From Gimesia sp. (GTDB lineage Bacteria > Planctomycetota > Planctomycetia > Planctomycetales > Planctomycetaceae): a stretch of DNA of 64,000 nucleotides. The translations under genes were made by a program, and so were the position numbers. Location of the stretch: positions 62,001 through 126,000 of the forward strand of contig PAJV01000076.1 in the NCBI GenBank assembly GCA_002706765.1, read 5' to 3'. Positions 37,410-49,709 of the stretch are shown piece after piece. How positions within the stretch are numbered: the stretch's first letter is position 1; each line of letters begins with the position of its first letter. Under the pieces are notes generated by a model that had not been told where the DNA came from, searched no databases, and saw nothing but the letters and a program-made list of their open reading frames with translations.

Positions 37410-37554
37410 GTTTAGCACGGCAGCCTGTGTTTTCAGGTAGAATTGAATCAACCACAGTCAGGCAAAATGGGGATGTATAAGGCGGGGAGAGTTTTCCCGA
37501 TAAATGAGCTTTGTACAGATCTGAAATACGAATAAAGAAAGAGGGGAAACTCAC

Positions 37555-39462
37555 ATGTCGTCAGGTGAAAAAATCATCGGTATTGATTTAGGCACAACTA
37601 ACTCAGTGGTCTCAATCATGGAAGGGGGAGAAGCGAAAGTAATCCCCAACCTGGAAGGAAACCGTATCACTCCCAGTGTCGTGGCATTCACGGACAAGGG
37701 AGAAACGCTGGTGGGTGAACCTGCCAAGCGTCAGGCGGTTACCAATCCTAAGAATACGGTCTATTCTGTGAAACGCTTTATGGGACGTCGTCATAACGAA
37801 GTCCAGAGCGAAGAAAAGATCGTTCCCTACGGGATTATCGGCGGTCCGGAAGATTACGTGAAAATTGAAGCGGGCGGCAAAACCTATACGCCACCCGAAA
37901 TTTCCGCTTCCATACTGCGAAAACTGAAAGAAGCTGCCGAGAGCTACCTGGGGCATAAAGTCAATAAAGCGGTTGTGACCGTGCCCGCCTACTTCAATGA
38001 TGCCCAGAGGCAGGCGACCAAAGACGCCGGTCAGATCTCCGGGCTGGAAGTTTCACGAATCATCAACGAGCCCACCGCGGCCGCTCTGGCTTACGGCCTG
38101 GAGAAAAAGAGCGACGAAAAGATCGTCGTGTTCGACTTCGGTGGCGGTACGTTTGACGTTTCTGTTCTTGAAGTAGGTGATGAAGTCATCGAAACTTTGA
38201 GCACGAACGGGGATGGCCACCTGGGTGGTGACGATTTCGATGAAGAGCTGATCAACCACATCGCAGACTCGTTCAAGAAAGAGCAGGGGATTGACCTGCG
38301 GAGCGATGCCATGGCGTTGCAGCGTCTGCGGGAAGCTGCGGAAAAGGCCAAGAAAGAACTGTCCTCTTCGCAGACAACCGACATCAATCTGCCTTTCATC
38401 ACCGCTGACAGCAGTGGTGCCAAGCACTTGCAGATGGCGATTACCCGGTCTGAATTCGAAAAGCTGATCGATCCCCTGGTGGAACGCTGTCGTCAACCAG
38501 TTGAGCAGGCCATGAAAGATGCCGGCCTCAGCCCCAGCGATATTGACGAAGTCGTGCTGGTGGGTGGTTCCACGCGTGTTCCCAAGGTTCAGGAATTTGT
38601 CAAGAAAATCTTCGGTAAAGAGCCTCACAAGGGCGTGAACCCGGATGAAGTCGTTTCAATTGGTGCCGCGATTCAGGGAGGGATTATCTCTGGTGATGTT
38701 CAGGACGTGGTACTGCTTGACGTCACGCCGCTGTCTCTGGGGATTGAAACGGAAGGTGGCGTCATGACCAAACTGGTTGAGCGCAATACCACGATTCCTG
38801 TGACGAAAGATCAGGTGTTCTCGACGGCTGCTGACAATCAGACCGCGGTAACCGTCCGAGTGTTCCAGGGCGAACGGCAGATGGCCAGCGACAACCGGCT
38901 GCTGGGTCAGTTCAACCTGGAAGAGCTTCCGCCGGCACCGCGTGGTGTTCCCCAGATCAAAGTGGTGTTTGATATTGATGTCAACGGGATTCTGAATGTG
39001 TCGGCCAAGGATGTGGCCACCGGTAAGGAGACCTCGGTCAAAATCGAACAGTCGAGCGGATTGTCTGAATCTGAAATCGAAGATATGAAGAAACAGGCAG
39101 AAGCACACGCTGATGAAGACAAGAAGAAAAAAGAACTGGCTGAAGCAAAGAACAACGGTTCCCGCATTGTGTACGATGTCGAAAAACTGTTAAAAGAACA
39201 TGCGGAAAAAATTGATGAGTCCTCAAAATCTGCGATCGAAGCATCTGTCAAGAAAGTGAATGATGCTCTCGAAACGGAAGATGTTGCCGCCATCAATTCG
39301 GCTTGTGAATCTTTGCAGCAGGCCACACATGCCTTCACCGAGCAGATGTATAAAGCCAGCCAGGAAGCAGGAGCAGCCGAAGGAGCCGCTCCGGAAGGCG
39401 GTGGTGCAGCAGCATCGGATGAAGAAGATGTGATTGATGCCGAGTTTGAGAAAAAGGACTGA
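37555..39462 (+). CDS. dnaK: Hsp70 chaperone DnaK
   Basis: DnaK binds unfolded proteins in an ATP-driven cycle. 635 residues: the start [17 protein letters not shown] is the phosphate-1 loop, [17 protein letters not shown] and [15 protein letters not shown] follow (phosphate 2), then [16 protein letters not shown]. The substrate domain reads [14 protein letters not shown], and the lid ends with [11 protein letters not shown]. The ATG has GAGGGG about nine bases upstream. grpE and dnaJ are not adjacent; clpB follows 250 bases downstream with its own promoter, making a small chaperone locus. Expression is predicted to need sigma-54. Confidence 0.98.
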   Translation: MSSGEKIIGIDLGTTNSVVSIMEGGEAKVIPNLEGNRITPSVVAFTDKGETLVGEPAKRQAVTNPKNTVYSVKRFMGRRHNEVQSEEKIVPYGIIGGPEDYVKIEAGGKTYTPPEISASILRKLKEAAESYLGHKVNKAVVTVPAYFNDAQRQATKDAGQISGLEVSRIINEPTAAALAYGLEKKSDEKIVVFDFGGGTFDVSVLEVGDEVIETLSTNGDGHLGGDDFDEELINHIADSFKKEQGIDLRSDAMALQRLREAAEKAKKELSSSQTTDINLPFITADSSGAKHLQMAITRSEFEKLIDPLVERCRQPVEQAMKDAGLSPSDIDEVVLVGGSTRVPKVQEFVKKIFGKEPHKGVNPDEVVSIGAAIQGGIISGDVQDVVLLDVTPLSLGIETEGGVMTKLVERNTTIPVTKDQVFSTAADNQTAVTVRVFQGERQMASDNRLLGQFNLEELPPAPRGVPQIKVVFDIDVNGILNVSAKDVATGKETSVKIEQSSGLSESEIEDMKKQAEAHADEDKKKKELAEAKNNGSRIVYDVEKLLKEHAEKIDESSKSAIEASVKKVNDALETEDVAAINSACESLQQATHAFTEQMYKASQEAGAAEGAAPEGGGAAASDEEDVIDAEFEKKD

Positions 39463-39483
39463 TCAGTTCTTAAAGATAAGGAG

Positions 39484-39511
39484 CGGGGCCCAGGTAATCT
39501 CCCGGGCCCCG
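39484..39511 (+). terminator. GC-rich hairpin after dnaK
   Basis: GGGGCCC (39485-39491) pairs with GGGCCCC (39504-39510), starting 22 bases after the dnaK stop. It is not followed by a T-run, so termination efficiency is uncertain. Confidence 0.55.
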
Positions 39512-39635
39512 GCTTCCTGCCTAGAAAAGCATTTCTGAAATACTGTCGATAGGCAGTATCACACCTGCAGTCAGTCTCAATTTTCACTTCATTCACCGAG
39601 TCTGATTCACTTAATTTTTATCATACAAGCACTAC

Positions 39636-39663
39636 TTGCCAGCCCATTATCTGATATGATAAT
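39636..39663 (+). promoter_or_regulatory. Candidate clpB promoter
   Basis: TTGCCA (39636-39641), 16-base spacer, GATAAT (39658-39663), about 50 bases before the clpB ATG. A housekeeping-type pattern, distinct from the sigma-54 site of dnaK. Confidence 0.45.
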
Positions 39664-39713
39664 TCAGGTTGTTGAGTTGCTGCGCAGTTTAACAGAATAA
39701 CGGGGGGTTGATT

Positions 39714-42329
<2,616 letters not shown>

Positions 42330-42353
42330 TCTTGAACTCTCGCTATTAATGAC

Positions 42354-42390
42354 AATCAGCCCTGGAAGTTGTTCCGGGGCTGATTTTATT
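42354..42390. terminator. Rho-independent terminator after clpB, shared with the convergent small gene
   Basis: AATCAGCCC-T-GG (42354-42365), an 8-base loop, CC-G-GGGCTGATT (42374-42385), then TTATT. It is 24 bases after the clpB stop, strong on plus; the reverse strand also has T-rich flanks, so it may serve the small gene ending at 42488. Confidence 0.8.
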
Positions 42391-42487
42391 ATTCAGGTAT
42401 CAGGTTCACGCGGCGCATGAAAAAACGACGCTGGCTTCCATTGAGTCAGCGTCCTGTTTCCTCATCAACGGCCACTGTCGGGACTGC

Positions 42488-42658
42488 TTACGCAGATTCT
42501 TCCAGGACAGTGAAGGGGCTGATTTTGCGAACTTTTTCTTTGATCGCTTCTTTTTCCGAAGGATCTTTGGCTTTGGCAAACTTTTCGCGGAGCTGTTTCA
42601 GCTTGTGTTTGCGGACTCGACGTTGGGCAAGTTCACGCCCTTTTTCAACACGTCCCAT
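42488..42658 (-). CDS. Small basic conserved protein (56 residues), resembling the DUF6800 family
   Basis: ATG 42658 to TAA 42488. The product begins GRVEKGRELAQRRVRKHKLK and continues as an amphipathic, strongly charged Lys/Arg/Glu helix, ending ISPFTVLEES. CAGGAA lies about 12 bases before the ATG. The sequence pattern recalls small basic proteins annotated DUF6800 in planctomycetes (my recollection, not a search). A nucleic-acid-binding or ribosome-associated role would fit the charge but is a guess. It is convergent with clpB and shares its terminator. The longer plus-strand frame over the same bases is a shadow. Confidence 0.7.
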   Translation of the reverse strand: MGRVEKGRELAQRRVRKHKLKQLREKFAKAKDPSEKEAIKEKVRKISPFTVLEESA

Positions 42659-42975
42659 TTCTCAATAGTTCCTGATAAAAGAAAATTGCTATGTTCGAAT
42701 GTATATATTCTGTGTAAGGAATTTGATTCTAACATCTAGCATGGTAAGGGGCAACGATCAGGGCAGGGCATTTTTACAGAGAATTTGAGAGAACCCCGGA
42801 TCGGAATTCGGGTTGACCTTAAACACCATCCCTGATATTTCACACTGTACTCACAACTACCTCTCTCACAACTACCTCACCTTACCACCTCTCATCTGTC
42901 TGATCCCGGTTTTACGCCCGGGCTGAGAGATTGATATCCAGGTAAATCCTTATCGTCAATTTGGGATCTTCAGTC

Positions 42976-44067
42976 ATGTCTTATCAGTCCCGCCAGACTG
43001 CATTGCTGGTCATTACCCTATGTGCGCTCAGTATGGGGAGTGTCGATGGTAAGGCATGGGCCCAGAGTTCGTCTGTCCAGAAGACGGGGGGGGCTGGTGC
43101 GGACAGTTCACAGCCACTGCAGCACCGAACTATTTTTATGCCTCGAGATGCGGAGATCGAACAGGTGAGCCAGTCTCCCCAGGTTCCCAATGTGCTTGAT
43201 GCAGATTCCCGAGAAGCATTGGGCATTCCCCCCCAGTTACTGGAAGACGATCAGAGTTGGGCAGACCCCGGCGATGATTGTGTCGACTGTGATGCGATTG
43301 TGCCGCTCATTTCTCATAAGCAGGCTGATGCCGGGGTGACCTGGCTGCCGGGAACCGACGATGATCTGGGGATTTTCAGTATCAATCTGTCTGAAACAAT
43401 CGAAGTTCCCCGGTTTGAAGGTTTTTCAGTCACACCCTATTTCGGGGTGCACTACCTGGATGGTCCTGTGCAGACCGATCTGCCGGCGCGGGTTTACGAT
43501 ACTTCGGTCGCATTTCGCTGGTTCAAAAAACAGAACGAAAAGTGGTCTTATGAGTTGGAAGTGGCTCCGGGCGTTTACAGTGATTTCAAAAATGTGACTT
43601 CGGATTCACTGCGGATCACCGGAAAAGGGCTCGCCTATTATGTGCATTCCCGCTCCAAGCAGTTTGTAATGGGGGTGGTGTATCTGGACCGTGAAGACAT
43701 CGCGCTGTTACCTGCAGCGGGGATGATTATGTGGTTCAGTGAGGGATCGCGGCTGGAGCTGATTTTCCCCAAACCCAAATACACCTACCGTATCGAAAAA
43801 ACAGAGACGCTCGAGCGCTGGGCCTATGTGGCAGGGGAGTTTGGCGGTGGTTCGTGGGGGATACGACGCGGCTCAGCGGGCTTTGATGACATTGCGACTT
43901 ACAGTGACCTGCGCCTGATCGGTGGTCTCGAAACAAAACATGAAGGCGGGATGATCAGCAAACTGGAGGTCGGTTTCGTCTTCAATCGTAAGCTGGAATA
44001 CAAATCCGACATCGGCAATTACGATATTTCGCCGACGGGAATGATGCGTTACCAGCTGACGTTCTGA
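42976..44067 (+). CDS. Predicted outer-membrane beta-barrel protein, function unknown
   Basis: 363 residues from ATG 42976; a TTG at 42961 is possible. The signal peptide covers about residues 1-29, ending KAWAQ. A polar, Asp-rich region with DDCVDCD follows. From about residue 135 alternating hydrophobic/aromatic strands appear (FSVTPYFGVHYL, SYELEVAPGVYSDF, RLELIFPKPKYTYRI), and the protein ends in phenylalanine, the usual C-terminal residue of outer-membrane barrels. It resembles planctomycete DUF6268-type barrels, although I cannot confirm this. It is convergent with the oxidoreductase gene, with only three bases between stops. Confidence 0.75.
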   Translation: MSYQSRQTALLVITLCALSMGSVDGKAWAQSSSVQKTGGAGADSSQPLQHRTIFMPRDAEIEQVSQSPQVPNVLDADSREALGIPPQLLEDDQSWADPGDDCVDCDAIVPLISHKQADAGVTWLPGTDDDLGIFSINLSETIEVPRFEGFSVTPYFGVHYLDGPVQTDLPARVYDTSVAFRWFKKQNEKWSYELEVAPGVYSDFKNVTSDSLRITGKGLAYYVHSRSKQFVMGVVYLDREDIALLPAAGMIMWFSEGSRLELIFPKPKYTYRIEKTETLERWAYVAGEFGGGSWGIRRGSAGFDDIATYSDLRLIGGLETKHEGGMISKLEVGFVFNRKLEYKSDIGNYDISPTGMMRYQLTF

Positions 44068-44070
44068 AAC

Positions 44071-45174
44071 TTACAGGTCGCAGTTGATGTCGATCCAGGT
44101 GCGTTTGTCAAACGATTCCAGCACGGAGTCAGCCACGAGCTGGGCTGAAGCTCCATGATCAAAACCGGGAATCGCATCCCGCTCTTCCACGATCGCAGAC
44201 ACAAATTCATAGACCAGGTCATACCGGAATACCGTGCTGGGAACCCCTTCGTGAGGCTTGCGGGGGCTGCCTTCGATTACCAGGTATTCGTCGGGAACAG
44301 GCAACTTTTCCATGGTCTGTCCCGGTTTACCGATCAGAATATTATTGGGGTCGGTCAACTGATAGGCGGCGGAACCTTCTGAACCATTGACCTCAGCCCA
44401 TTCGTAGCCGAAGCCATCGTTGTGGTAACCTTTCATCAGGGTGCTGCCTTCCCAGACTCCGACGGCCCCGTTTTCGAACTGACCGATCAGGGACGACCAG
44501 TCATCCACTTCAGACGGCTCACAGGGTTCCCCTTCGGCTGTTTTGTCACGGGGAACAAACCGGGCGACCGCACCGCAGATACTTTTGATCGGCCCCAGAA
44601 GGTCCTGGGCAAAATCGATCCGGTGAATGGTCATGTCAAACAGGTCGCCAGCGCCGGCCAGTTTTTTACTCTGTCGCCAGCCCCAGCTGGATTCAGGCCA
44701 GTCGAGAAAACGCTGACTGCGAAAGTGGCGCGGTTCTCCCAGGGCACCGGAAGAGACGAGATGTTTTACATACCGCATTGAAGGTGCGAAGCGGTAGGTG
44801 AATGCGGTCATGTGACGCAGATTGGCGTCCCGGGCTGCCCGATACATCTCGGCGGATTCGGTATAGTTCAATCCCAGTGGTTTTTCACACATCACGTGCT
44901 TGCCGCCTTTGATACAGGCTAACGCGATTTCATGATGGGTGAAATTGGGGGTGGCAATGATCACGGCATCGACATCAGGATCTTCCGCCATATCTTCGAA
45001 TCGCGTGGATACTTTGGTTTTTCCCCAGTCTGACTGACGTTGGGCCAGCAGCTCCGAATTAGGATCGCAGATGGAAACCAGTTCCGCACGCGGATCAAGA
45101 TTAATGCCGGGAACATGATGGTAATCGGAGACGGCACCTGCTCCAATGATGCCAATGCGAACTAAATCAGCCAT
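44071..45174 (-). CDS. Gfo/Idh/MocA-family NAD(P)-dependent oxidoreductase
   Basis: 367 residues. The Rossmann start RIGIIGAGAVSDYHHVPGI binds NAD(P). IATPNFTHHEIAL and CEKPLG (the lysine of the EKP catalytic motif) are standard, followed by the long alpha/beta C-terminal domain with DMTIHRIDFAQDLLG. Such enzymes oxidise sugars or inositols; planctomycetes have many paralogues, so the substrate cannot be inferred. There is no signal peptide, unlike the secreted Tat-type members of this family. It is a single gene between a convergent barrel gene and the upstream nucleotidyltransferase, 44 bases away on the same strand, so possibly co-transcribed. Confidence 0.9.
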   Translation of the reverse strand: MADLVRIGIIGAGAVSDYHHVPGINLDPRAELVSICDPNSELLAQRQSDWGKTKVSTRFEDMAEDPDVDAVIIATPNFTHHEIALACIKGGKHVMCEKPLGLNYTESAEMYRAARDANLRHMTAFTYRFAPSMRYVKHLVSSGALGEPRHFRSQRFLDWPESSWGWRQSKKLAGAGDLFDMTIHRIDFAQDLLGPIKSICGAVARFVPRDKTAEGEPCEPSEVDDWSSLIGQFENGAVGVWEGSTLMKGYHNDGFGYEWAEVNGSEGSAAYQLTDPNNILIGKPGQTMEKLPVPDEYLVIEGSPRKPHEGVPSTVFRYDLVYEFVSAIVEERDAIPGFDHGASAQLVADSVLESFDKRTWIDINCDL

Positions 45175-45218
45175 GAGAAAACCTCAGCGTACTGCTGTTA
45201 AAAAAACGAAAATGATGT

Positions 45219-46487
45219 CTATTTCTGAAGTATCTGGCTCAGCAGCACAAATGCTTCTTGCCGTGTCTCTATCTGTTCTTCCAACTGGGCATCCTGAATC
45301 TGCGTCAGCAGTTTTTTGAATTGAGGACCCGATTTGATACCCAGGTCAATCAGGTCATTGCCCGAGATCAGTGGAGGAGGATTCAAGACCTCTCTGGGAG
45401 TATGATCACGATACTGTCGGCAAAATTCAAGGTCGTCCAGTGGTAGTTTTCGAGAACTTAAATCGGCTGCGATCAATTCAAACAGATGCGGGCAATCTTC
45501 ACTGGCGAGCAGACGCTTGAGTCGAGACAGTTTCATGACTGAGGCCTGTTCCAGACTGTTTCGCTGTTGTACCAGCCAATGGACCAGATTCAGGGAATGG
45601 TTGGAAAATCGCAGGCGTTTGCAGATCTCAAAGATTTCCTCCAGACGCTCAGCGGGTCCTGCTGCGGGTAAGTCCAGCAGCAGAGTCGCGAAAGCGGTCT
45701 CGAAGCTGTGGGTGCTGACCAGTTTTAATCGATCGAGTGTCTGGAGCCAGAGATGATTGTACTCGGATGCTTCCCAGAGGGGAGCCAGTTCGGGCAGAAC
45801 CTGTTTGAGTAGCCCTGTCTGCTGTACCAGTTCAATCGCCTGCCCGCGGGTCGGGTGAATCAGCATCTTGCGCAGCTCATCGGCAATCCGTTCGGGGCTG
45901 ACCACATTGATCTGATCTGCCATCGATTGCACTGCCTGCCGCGTTGCTTCTTCCAGTTGGAAGTGGAGCGTGGCCGCGAAGCGAATGGCGCGGAGCAGGC
46001 GCAGTTTATCTTCCTGCATCCGTGCCAGCGGATTTCCAATCGCCCGGATGACATGCTGGTTGAGATCGGCTTTGCCGCCTACATAATCGAAGATCGCGTC
46101 GTTGATCGGGTCGTAAAACATCCCGTTGATGGTAAAGTCCCGACGCTGCGCATCTTCTTCGGCTGTGGTGAACTTGACGTGTTCGGGCCGACGACCATCC
46201 AGGTAGGGACCTTCGCTGCGAAATGTAGCGACCTCTACATCACAGTCGGGCCGGTGTCCGCGGACGATAATGACACCGAAACTGGCACCCACTGCCAGGG
46301 TGCGTTTTTTTCCAAACAGCGTGCGGACTTCTTCCGGGAGGGCATTCGTGGCGACGTCAAAATCTTTGGGCTCTTTGTGCAGAAGAAGATCACGCACGCA
46401 GCCGCCAGCCCATAATGCCTGAAAGCCGGCGTCCCGTAATTTGCGGACCACGTCTACCGCCGTAATGTAAGGGTCTGTGTGTTTCAT
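45219..46487 (-). CDS. CCA tRNA nucleotidyltransferase / poly(A) polymerase family protein
   Basis: 422 residues. The N-terminal nucleotidyltransferase head has AGGCVRDLLL and KDFDVATNALPEEV (metal-binding DxD), then DAQRRDFTINGMFYDP (template motif) and RAIGNPLARMQEDKLRLLRAIRFAATL (neck). The helical body and tail follow, with no HD phosphohydrolase motif. The class II enzyme either adds CCA to tRNA or adds poly(A); in bacteria with a single copy the CCA function is more likely. I give no gene symbol because cca and pcnB cannot be separated by eye. It starts at ATG 46487 in a simple upstream region. Confidence 0.92.
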   Translation of the reverse strand: MKHTDPYITAVDVVRKLRDAGFQALWAGGCVRDLLLHKEPKDFDVATNALPEEVRTLFGKKRTLAVGASFGVIIVRGHRPDCDVEVATFRSEGPYLDGRRPEHVKFTTAEEDAQRRDFTINGMFYDPINDAIFDYVGGKADLNQHVIRAIGNPLARMQEDKLRLLRAIRFAATLHFQLEEATRQAVQSMADQINVVSPERIADELRKMLIHPTRGQAIELVQQTGLLKQVLPELAPLWEASEYNHLWLQTLDRLKLVSTHSFETAFATLLLDLPAAGPAERLEEIFEICKRLRFSNHSLNLVHWLVQQRNSLEQASVMKLSRLKRLLASEDCPHLFELIAADLSSRKLPLDDLEFCRQYRDHTPREVLNPPPLISGNDLIDLGIKSGPQFKKLLTQIQDAQLEEQIETRQEAFVLLSQILQK

Positions 46488-46747
46488 TGAGCCTGGGTTG
46501 TGAAGGGATCCGGGTTGAAATTCCGACTGAGTACGATAATAGCAAGTTCTGTTCAGATATCGACTTATGTTGGTTTATTTTTAGGCAGTTACGAAGAGTT
46601 CCAGAAAAAAATTAAATCACCGTCGTATTGCAGAGACAGAAAACAGTTACCTTTGGTTCAAAAACGGACTTCGCAAAAGCAGGACATTGACGTATGATTT
46701 GTAGTCCATTTTAATTCCCACTGGTTGATCTGAGGTTTCATGTATTT

Positions 46748-47152
46748 ATGGCGCTCGAGTGTACCAGTCTCTTTTCAGGAACATTGGTTTTGGAAGGTAC
46801 CCACGGAATACGCTTTGAGGGAACCCGCTTCTGGGTTCTCCATCGTAGAAGAGAATTTGGTCCATTTGATTATGAATGGAGCAAAGATTTCTCAGGCGTG
46901 GAATTTATGTACCACGATCAGAAGTTTGGTGAATATTGCAGTGCCGAGGAAATATATGCCGATTTGAAGCAGTTTTCGCTGCCGATGCGCGTCGTTGAAG
47001 TCGCCAGTCTCACAATCGGAATGGTCCTGTACGGAATCTTGAATGGACTGCCTCAAAAGCTGTGGAGAGAACTTCTCAGGCAACGCCTGGATGAATCCGG
47101 GTTTGAGCGGTTTGAACTCCGCGAAGAAGGCCCCGAACGCTTCGCCAGCTGA
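46748..47152 (+). CDS. Hypothetical protein, 134 residues
   Basis: ATG 46748, with GAGGT about 14 bases upstream. The N-terminal half shows alternating strands with aromatic residues (FWVLHRRREFGPFDYEW, VEFMYHDQKFGEYC). The C-terminal half has a long hydrophobic/basic helix (VASLTIGMVLYGILNGLP, then KLWRELLRQRLDE). The amino acid pattern is that of a real protein, and a second frame from ATG 46740 is not. I recognise no family. A hairpin (GTCAAAA 47167-47173 / TTTTGAC 47182-47188) just after the stop could end its transcript. Confidence 0.65.
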   Translation: MALECTSLFSGTLVLEGTHGIRFEGTRFWVLHRRREFGPFDYEWSKDFSGVEFMYHDQKFGEYCSAEEIYADLKQFSLPMRVVEVASLTIGMVLYGILNGLPQKLWRELLRQRLDESGFERFELREEGPERFAS

Positions 47153-47317
47153 TTTCTGGATCAGCGGTCAAAATTCTGCATTTTTGACAAATTATTGCCG
47201 TGATGAAGCGAATTCCAGTGATAATCTCCGGCGATACAGTCCTGGGGGATATAGTTCTGTAAGTCTTTATAGTATAGTGGGATATGGTGATCGGAATGGA
47301 TTTCCCAAAAATTTGCT

Positions 47318-47345
47318 TTGAATTTAAACGCTTGTTTAATACAAT
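47318..47345 (+). promoter_or_regulatory. Promoter with TetR-type operator filling the spacer
   Basis: -35 TTGAAT (47318-47323) and -10 TACAAT (47340-47345) are separated by exactly the 16-bp palindrome TTAAACGCTTGTTTAA (47324-47339; perfect 6-bp arms). A further half-site TTGTTTAA lies at 47345-47352. A regulator bound here would block RNA polymerase directly. Start of transcription is predicted near 47352. Confidence 0.75.
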
Positions 47346-47410
47346 TGTTTAAAACGGTGGGTTTAAAATATCTCAACCAGTCTGAGAACACCCGATTGTC
47401 AGACGGGTCT

Positions 47411-48118
47411 ATGAGCGCTACAAATAACTGGAATCCTGATATCATGTCCACAATTAAAATTAACGTCCGTGAAAAACTGCTGGAAGCAGCGGGGCCGGTT
47501 TTCTCAGAGAAAGGCTTTGAGAAAGCAACGGTGCGTGAAATCTGTCAGAAGGCGGATGTGAATCTGGCGAGCGTCAATTATTATTTTGGCGATAAAGAGC
47601 AGCTTTACCTGGAAGTGATCTGTCTGGCAAAACAGATGGGCGTTTCCCGGGCTCCCTTGCCGGAATGGACTGAGAATACTCCCCCCGAACAAAAACTGGA
47701 AGATTGGGTCGTTACACTGGTGCGGCGCATGTTGGGAACAGGAGAGCTTTCCTGGAGTAATCATTTGATCATGCGGGAAGTGTTGCGCCCCACGCAGGCG
47801 TGTGAGCATCTGGTGCAGGAACTGTTTCGTCCCTTTGTAAATATCGCTGACAAAATTCTGCTGGAAATTCTGGGAGACGATGTGCCGGACTATCGGCGAA
47901 TGCAGTGTATCTTCAGTATCGCCGCTCAATGTCAGTTCTATCGTGTTTCCGGCGGCTTGGTTACCCTGATGCTGGGACAGGAAGAACAGAAATTACATTA
48001 TAATACCGAACAGATCATCGAACATATTCTGCAGTTTTCCCTGGCCGCAATCAAAAATCTGAAACACGAATACCTCTCGTCGGAAATAGAATCTTCTTCA
48101 TCACTTAACCGGATCTGA
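47411..48118 (+). CDS. TetR-family regulator with CecR(YbiH)-like C-terminal domain
   Basis: 235 residues from ATG 47411 (ATG 47444 is equally possible; the long frame back to 47318 starts upstream of the predicted transcript start and is rejected). The N-terminal helix-turn-helix reads EKLLEAAGPVFSEKGFEKATVREIC, then NLASVNYYFGDKEQLYLEVI. The C-terminal ligand domain (HLIMREVLRPTQA, ELFRPFVNIADKILLEILGDD, CIFSIAAQCQFYR) matches the CecR/YbiH-type domain. Such regulators often sit beside the efflux genes they control. Here an adaptor and RND permease follow, and a palindrome overlaps its own promoter, so it is probably an autorepressor of the pump operon. Confidence 0.88.
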   Translation: MSATNNWNPDIMSTIKINVREKLLEAAGPVFSEKGFEKATVREICQKADVNLASVNYYFGDKEQLYLEVICLAKQMGVSRAPLPEWTENTPPEQKLEDWVVTLVRRMLGTGELSWSNHLIMREVLRPTQACEHLVQELFRPFVNIADKILLEILGDDVPDYRRMQCIFSIAAQCQFYRVSGGLVTLMLGQEEQKLHYNTEQIIEHILQFSLAAIKNLKHEYLSSEIESSSSLNRI

Positions 48119-48266
48119 ACCGGGCTGGTACACAATAATCAACAAAACTGAGTCGAATTCAAACGGAACTTTCTGGATCAAGGTATTACTGCTGAATAAC
48201 TGTTATTGACCTTCTGCGTTTCACTGTCAATTTCATTTGTGATGCAATTCACGTTAGAAAATAATC

Positions 48267-49709
48267 ATGTCAGACTTCAAAAATCAGAAATCACGCAGTT
48301 TTTATAAAAAGCTGAAGCATTTCTTGCTTCCGGTGATCATTTTAGCTGCGGGTGGTGGCAGCTTGGTTGTGTTAATGGCGATGAAAAAAGAGCCGGAACA
48401 GAACGAGAAGCTGCTGGCCCGTTCCGCGCCCCTGGTTTTAACCCAGCCTGTGACACTGACCGATTCCGGGTTTAACGTTACCGTTGACGGGTCGGTGGTC
48501 CCTTCCCGTGAAGTGAAGCTGGCCGCAGAAGTAGCGGGACGGGTGATTTTGACTCGGGATGGCTGCAAAGTCGGGAACCTGGTTCGTAAAGCAACCGACC
48601 AGGAGCGTGCGGCAGAGGGGACTGAGAATCTGCTGATTCAGATTGATCCCGAGAATTATGAACTCGAGGTCAAGCGGCTGATCCAGGAAGAAGCGCAGGC
48701 CCAGGATGTTATCGATGAACTGGAAGTCGAAATCGATAACTCCAAAGCGATGATTGATCTGGCGCATGAAGAAGTGCGTCTGCAGCAATCGCACTTGAAT
48801 CGCGTGGAAAAATTACGGGCCAGAAATGTGGTTTCCGATACCGAACTGGAAGAAGCCAAACGCAGTGAACTGGCCGCTCGCAATGCGTTGCAGAAGTTAA
48901 CCAACGAAGCCGACCTGCTGCGATCGAAACGACAGCGAATGATGCATGCCCGTCAACTGGTGGGAGTGCAACTGTCTCGCGCCAGGCTGGATCTCAGCCG
49001 CACCCGGATCTACTCTCCGATCAATGGTGTGATTGTGGAAGACTCGGTCGAGCAGGATGGTTATGTCAAAGTCGGTGACCCGCTGGTGACGATTGAAGAC
49101 ACCTCTGCCGTAGAGGTCAGTACTGATCTGCGGATGGAAGAACTTTCTCTGCTCTGGCAGCATGCTGCTCAATCTGCCCAGGTCAGTCTCGACAAAGCCA
49201 GTCAATCCCATCGCCACGATCTGGGATATCAACTGCCCCAACTGCCTGTGAAGATTTCCTATGAGATGGGAGGCCGCAAGTTTGTCTGGGATGGGGAATT
49301 GTCCCGCTTCGACGGCATCGGGCTGGATGAAAAAACGAGAACCGTTCCCTGTCGGATTATTGTGTCTGATCCGCGGCCTTCCGCCATATTGGTGAATGGG
49401 AAACCTGCACAAAAGATTGTCGGCGCTCCTCCGTTGACGCGCGGGATGTTTGTTGTGGTGGATATTCAGCTCAAGGGTCATGTTTCCCTGCTGGAAATTC
49501 CCGAGATGGCGATTCGGCCGGGAAACCTGGTCTGGGTGGTCCGCGATGGCAAGCTGCATTCCGAAAAAGTCCGGGTGGTCGACATGAGTGGAGAGCAAAT
49601 GCTGGTCGAACAGGGAGCCTCGGGGTTGAAACCGGGAGACCGTGTGGTCATCTCGCCACTCAGCACCGCCGATGAAGGTATGGTGGTGAGTGAGGGAGAC
49701 GCAGGATGA
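48267..49709 (+). CDS. RND efflux periplasmic adaptor (HlyD-like)
   Basis: 480 residues. An N-terminal anchor (about 15-35) is followed by EVKLAAEVAGRVILTRDGCKVGNLV (lipoyl half) and a helical hairpin (about 125-225, Ala/Glu/Arg-rich, VSDTELEEAKRSELAARNALQ). YSPINGVIVEDSVEQDGYVKVGDPL is the second half. A beta-barrel and membrane-proximal domain follow (PLTRGMFVVVDIQL, IPEMAIRPGNLVWVVRDG). It is longer than the other adaptor here (400) and not closely similar to it. Its stop overlaps the permease start by four bases (ATGA), so the two are translationally coupled. Confidence 0.9.
   Translation: MSDFKNQKSRSFYKKLKHFLLPVIILAAGGGSLVVLMAMKKEPEQNEKLLARSAPLVLTQPVTLTDSGFNVTVDGSVVPSREVKLAAEVAGRVILTRDGCKVGNLVRKATDQERAAEGTENLLIQIDPENYELEVKRLIQEEAQAQDVIDELEVEIDNSKAMIDLAHEEVRLQQSHLNRVEKLRARNVVSDTELEEAKRSELAARNALQKLTNEADLLRSKRQRMMHARQLVGVQLSRARLDLSRTRIYSPINGVIVEDSVEQDGYVKVGDPLVTIEDTSAVEVSTDLRMEELSLLWQHAAQSAQVSLDKASQSHRHDLGYQLPQLPVKISYEMGGRKFVWDGELSRFDGIGLDEKTRTVPCRIIVSDPRPSAILVNGKPAQKIVGAPPLTRGMFVVVDIQLKGHVSLLEIPEMAIRPGNLVWVVRDGKLHSEKVRVVDMSGEQMLVEQGASGLKPGDRVVISPLSTADEGMVVSEGDAG

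Noticed and set aside
37411-37420. CIRCE (HrcA) element before dnaK
   Set aside because: Only a TTAGCAC half-site at 37412-37418; the inverted partner is missing.
47318-47410. Long N-terminus of the TetR regulator starting at 47318
   Set aside because: The start coincides with the -35 hexamer and lies upstream of the predicted transcript start.
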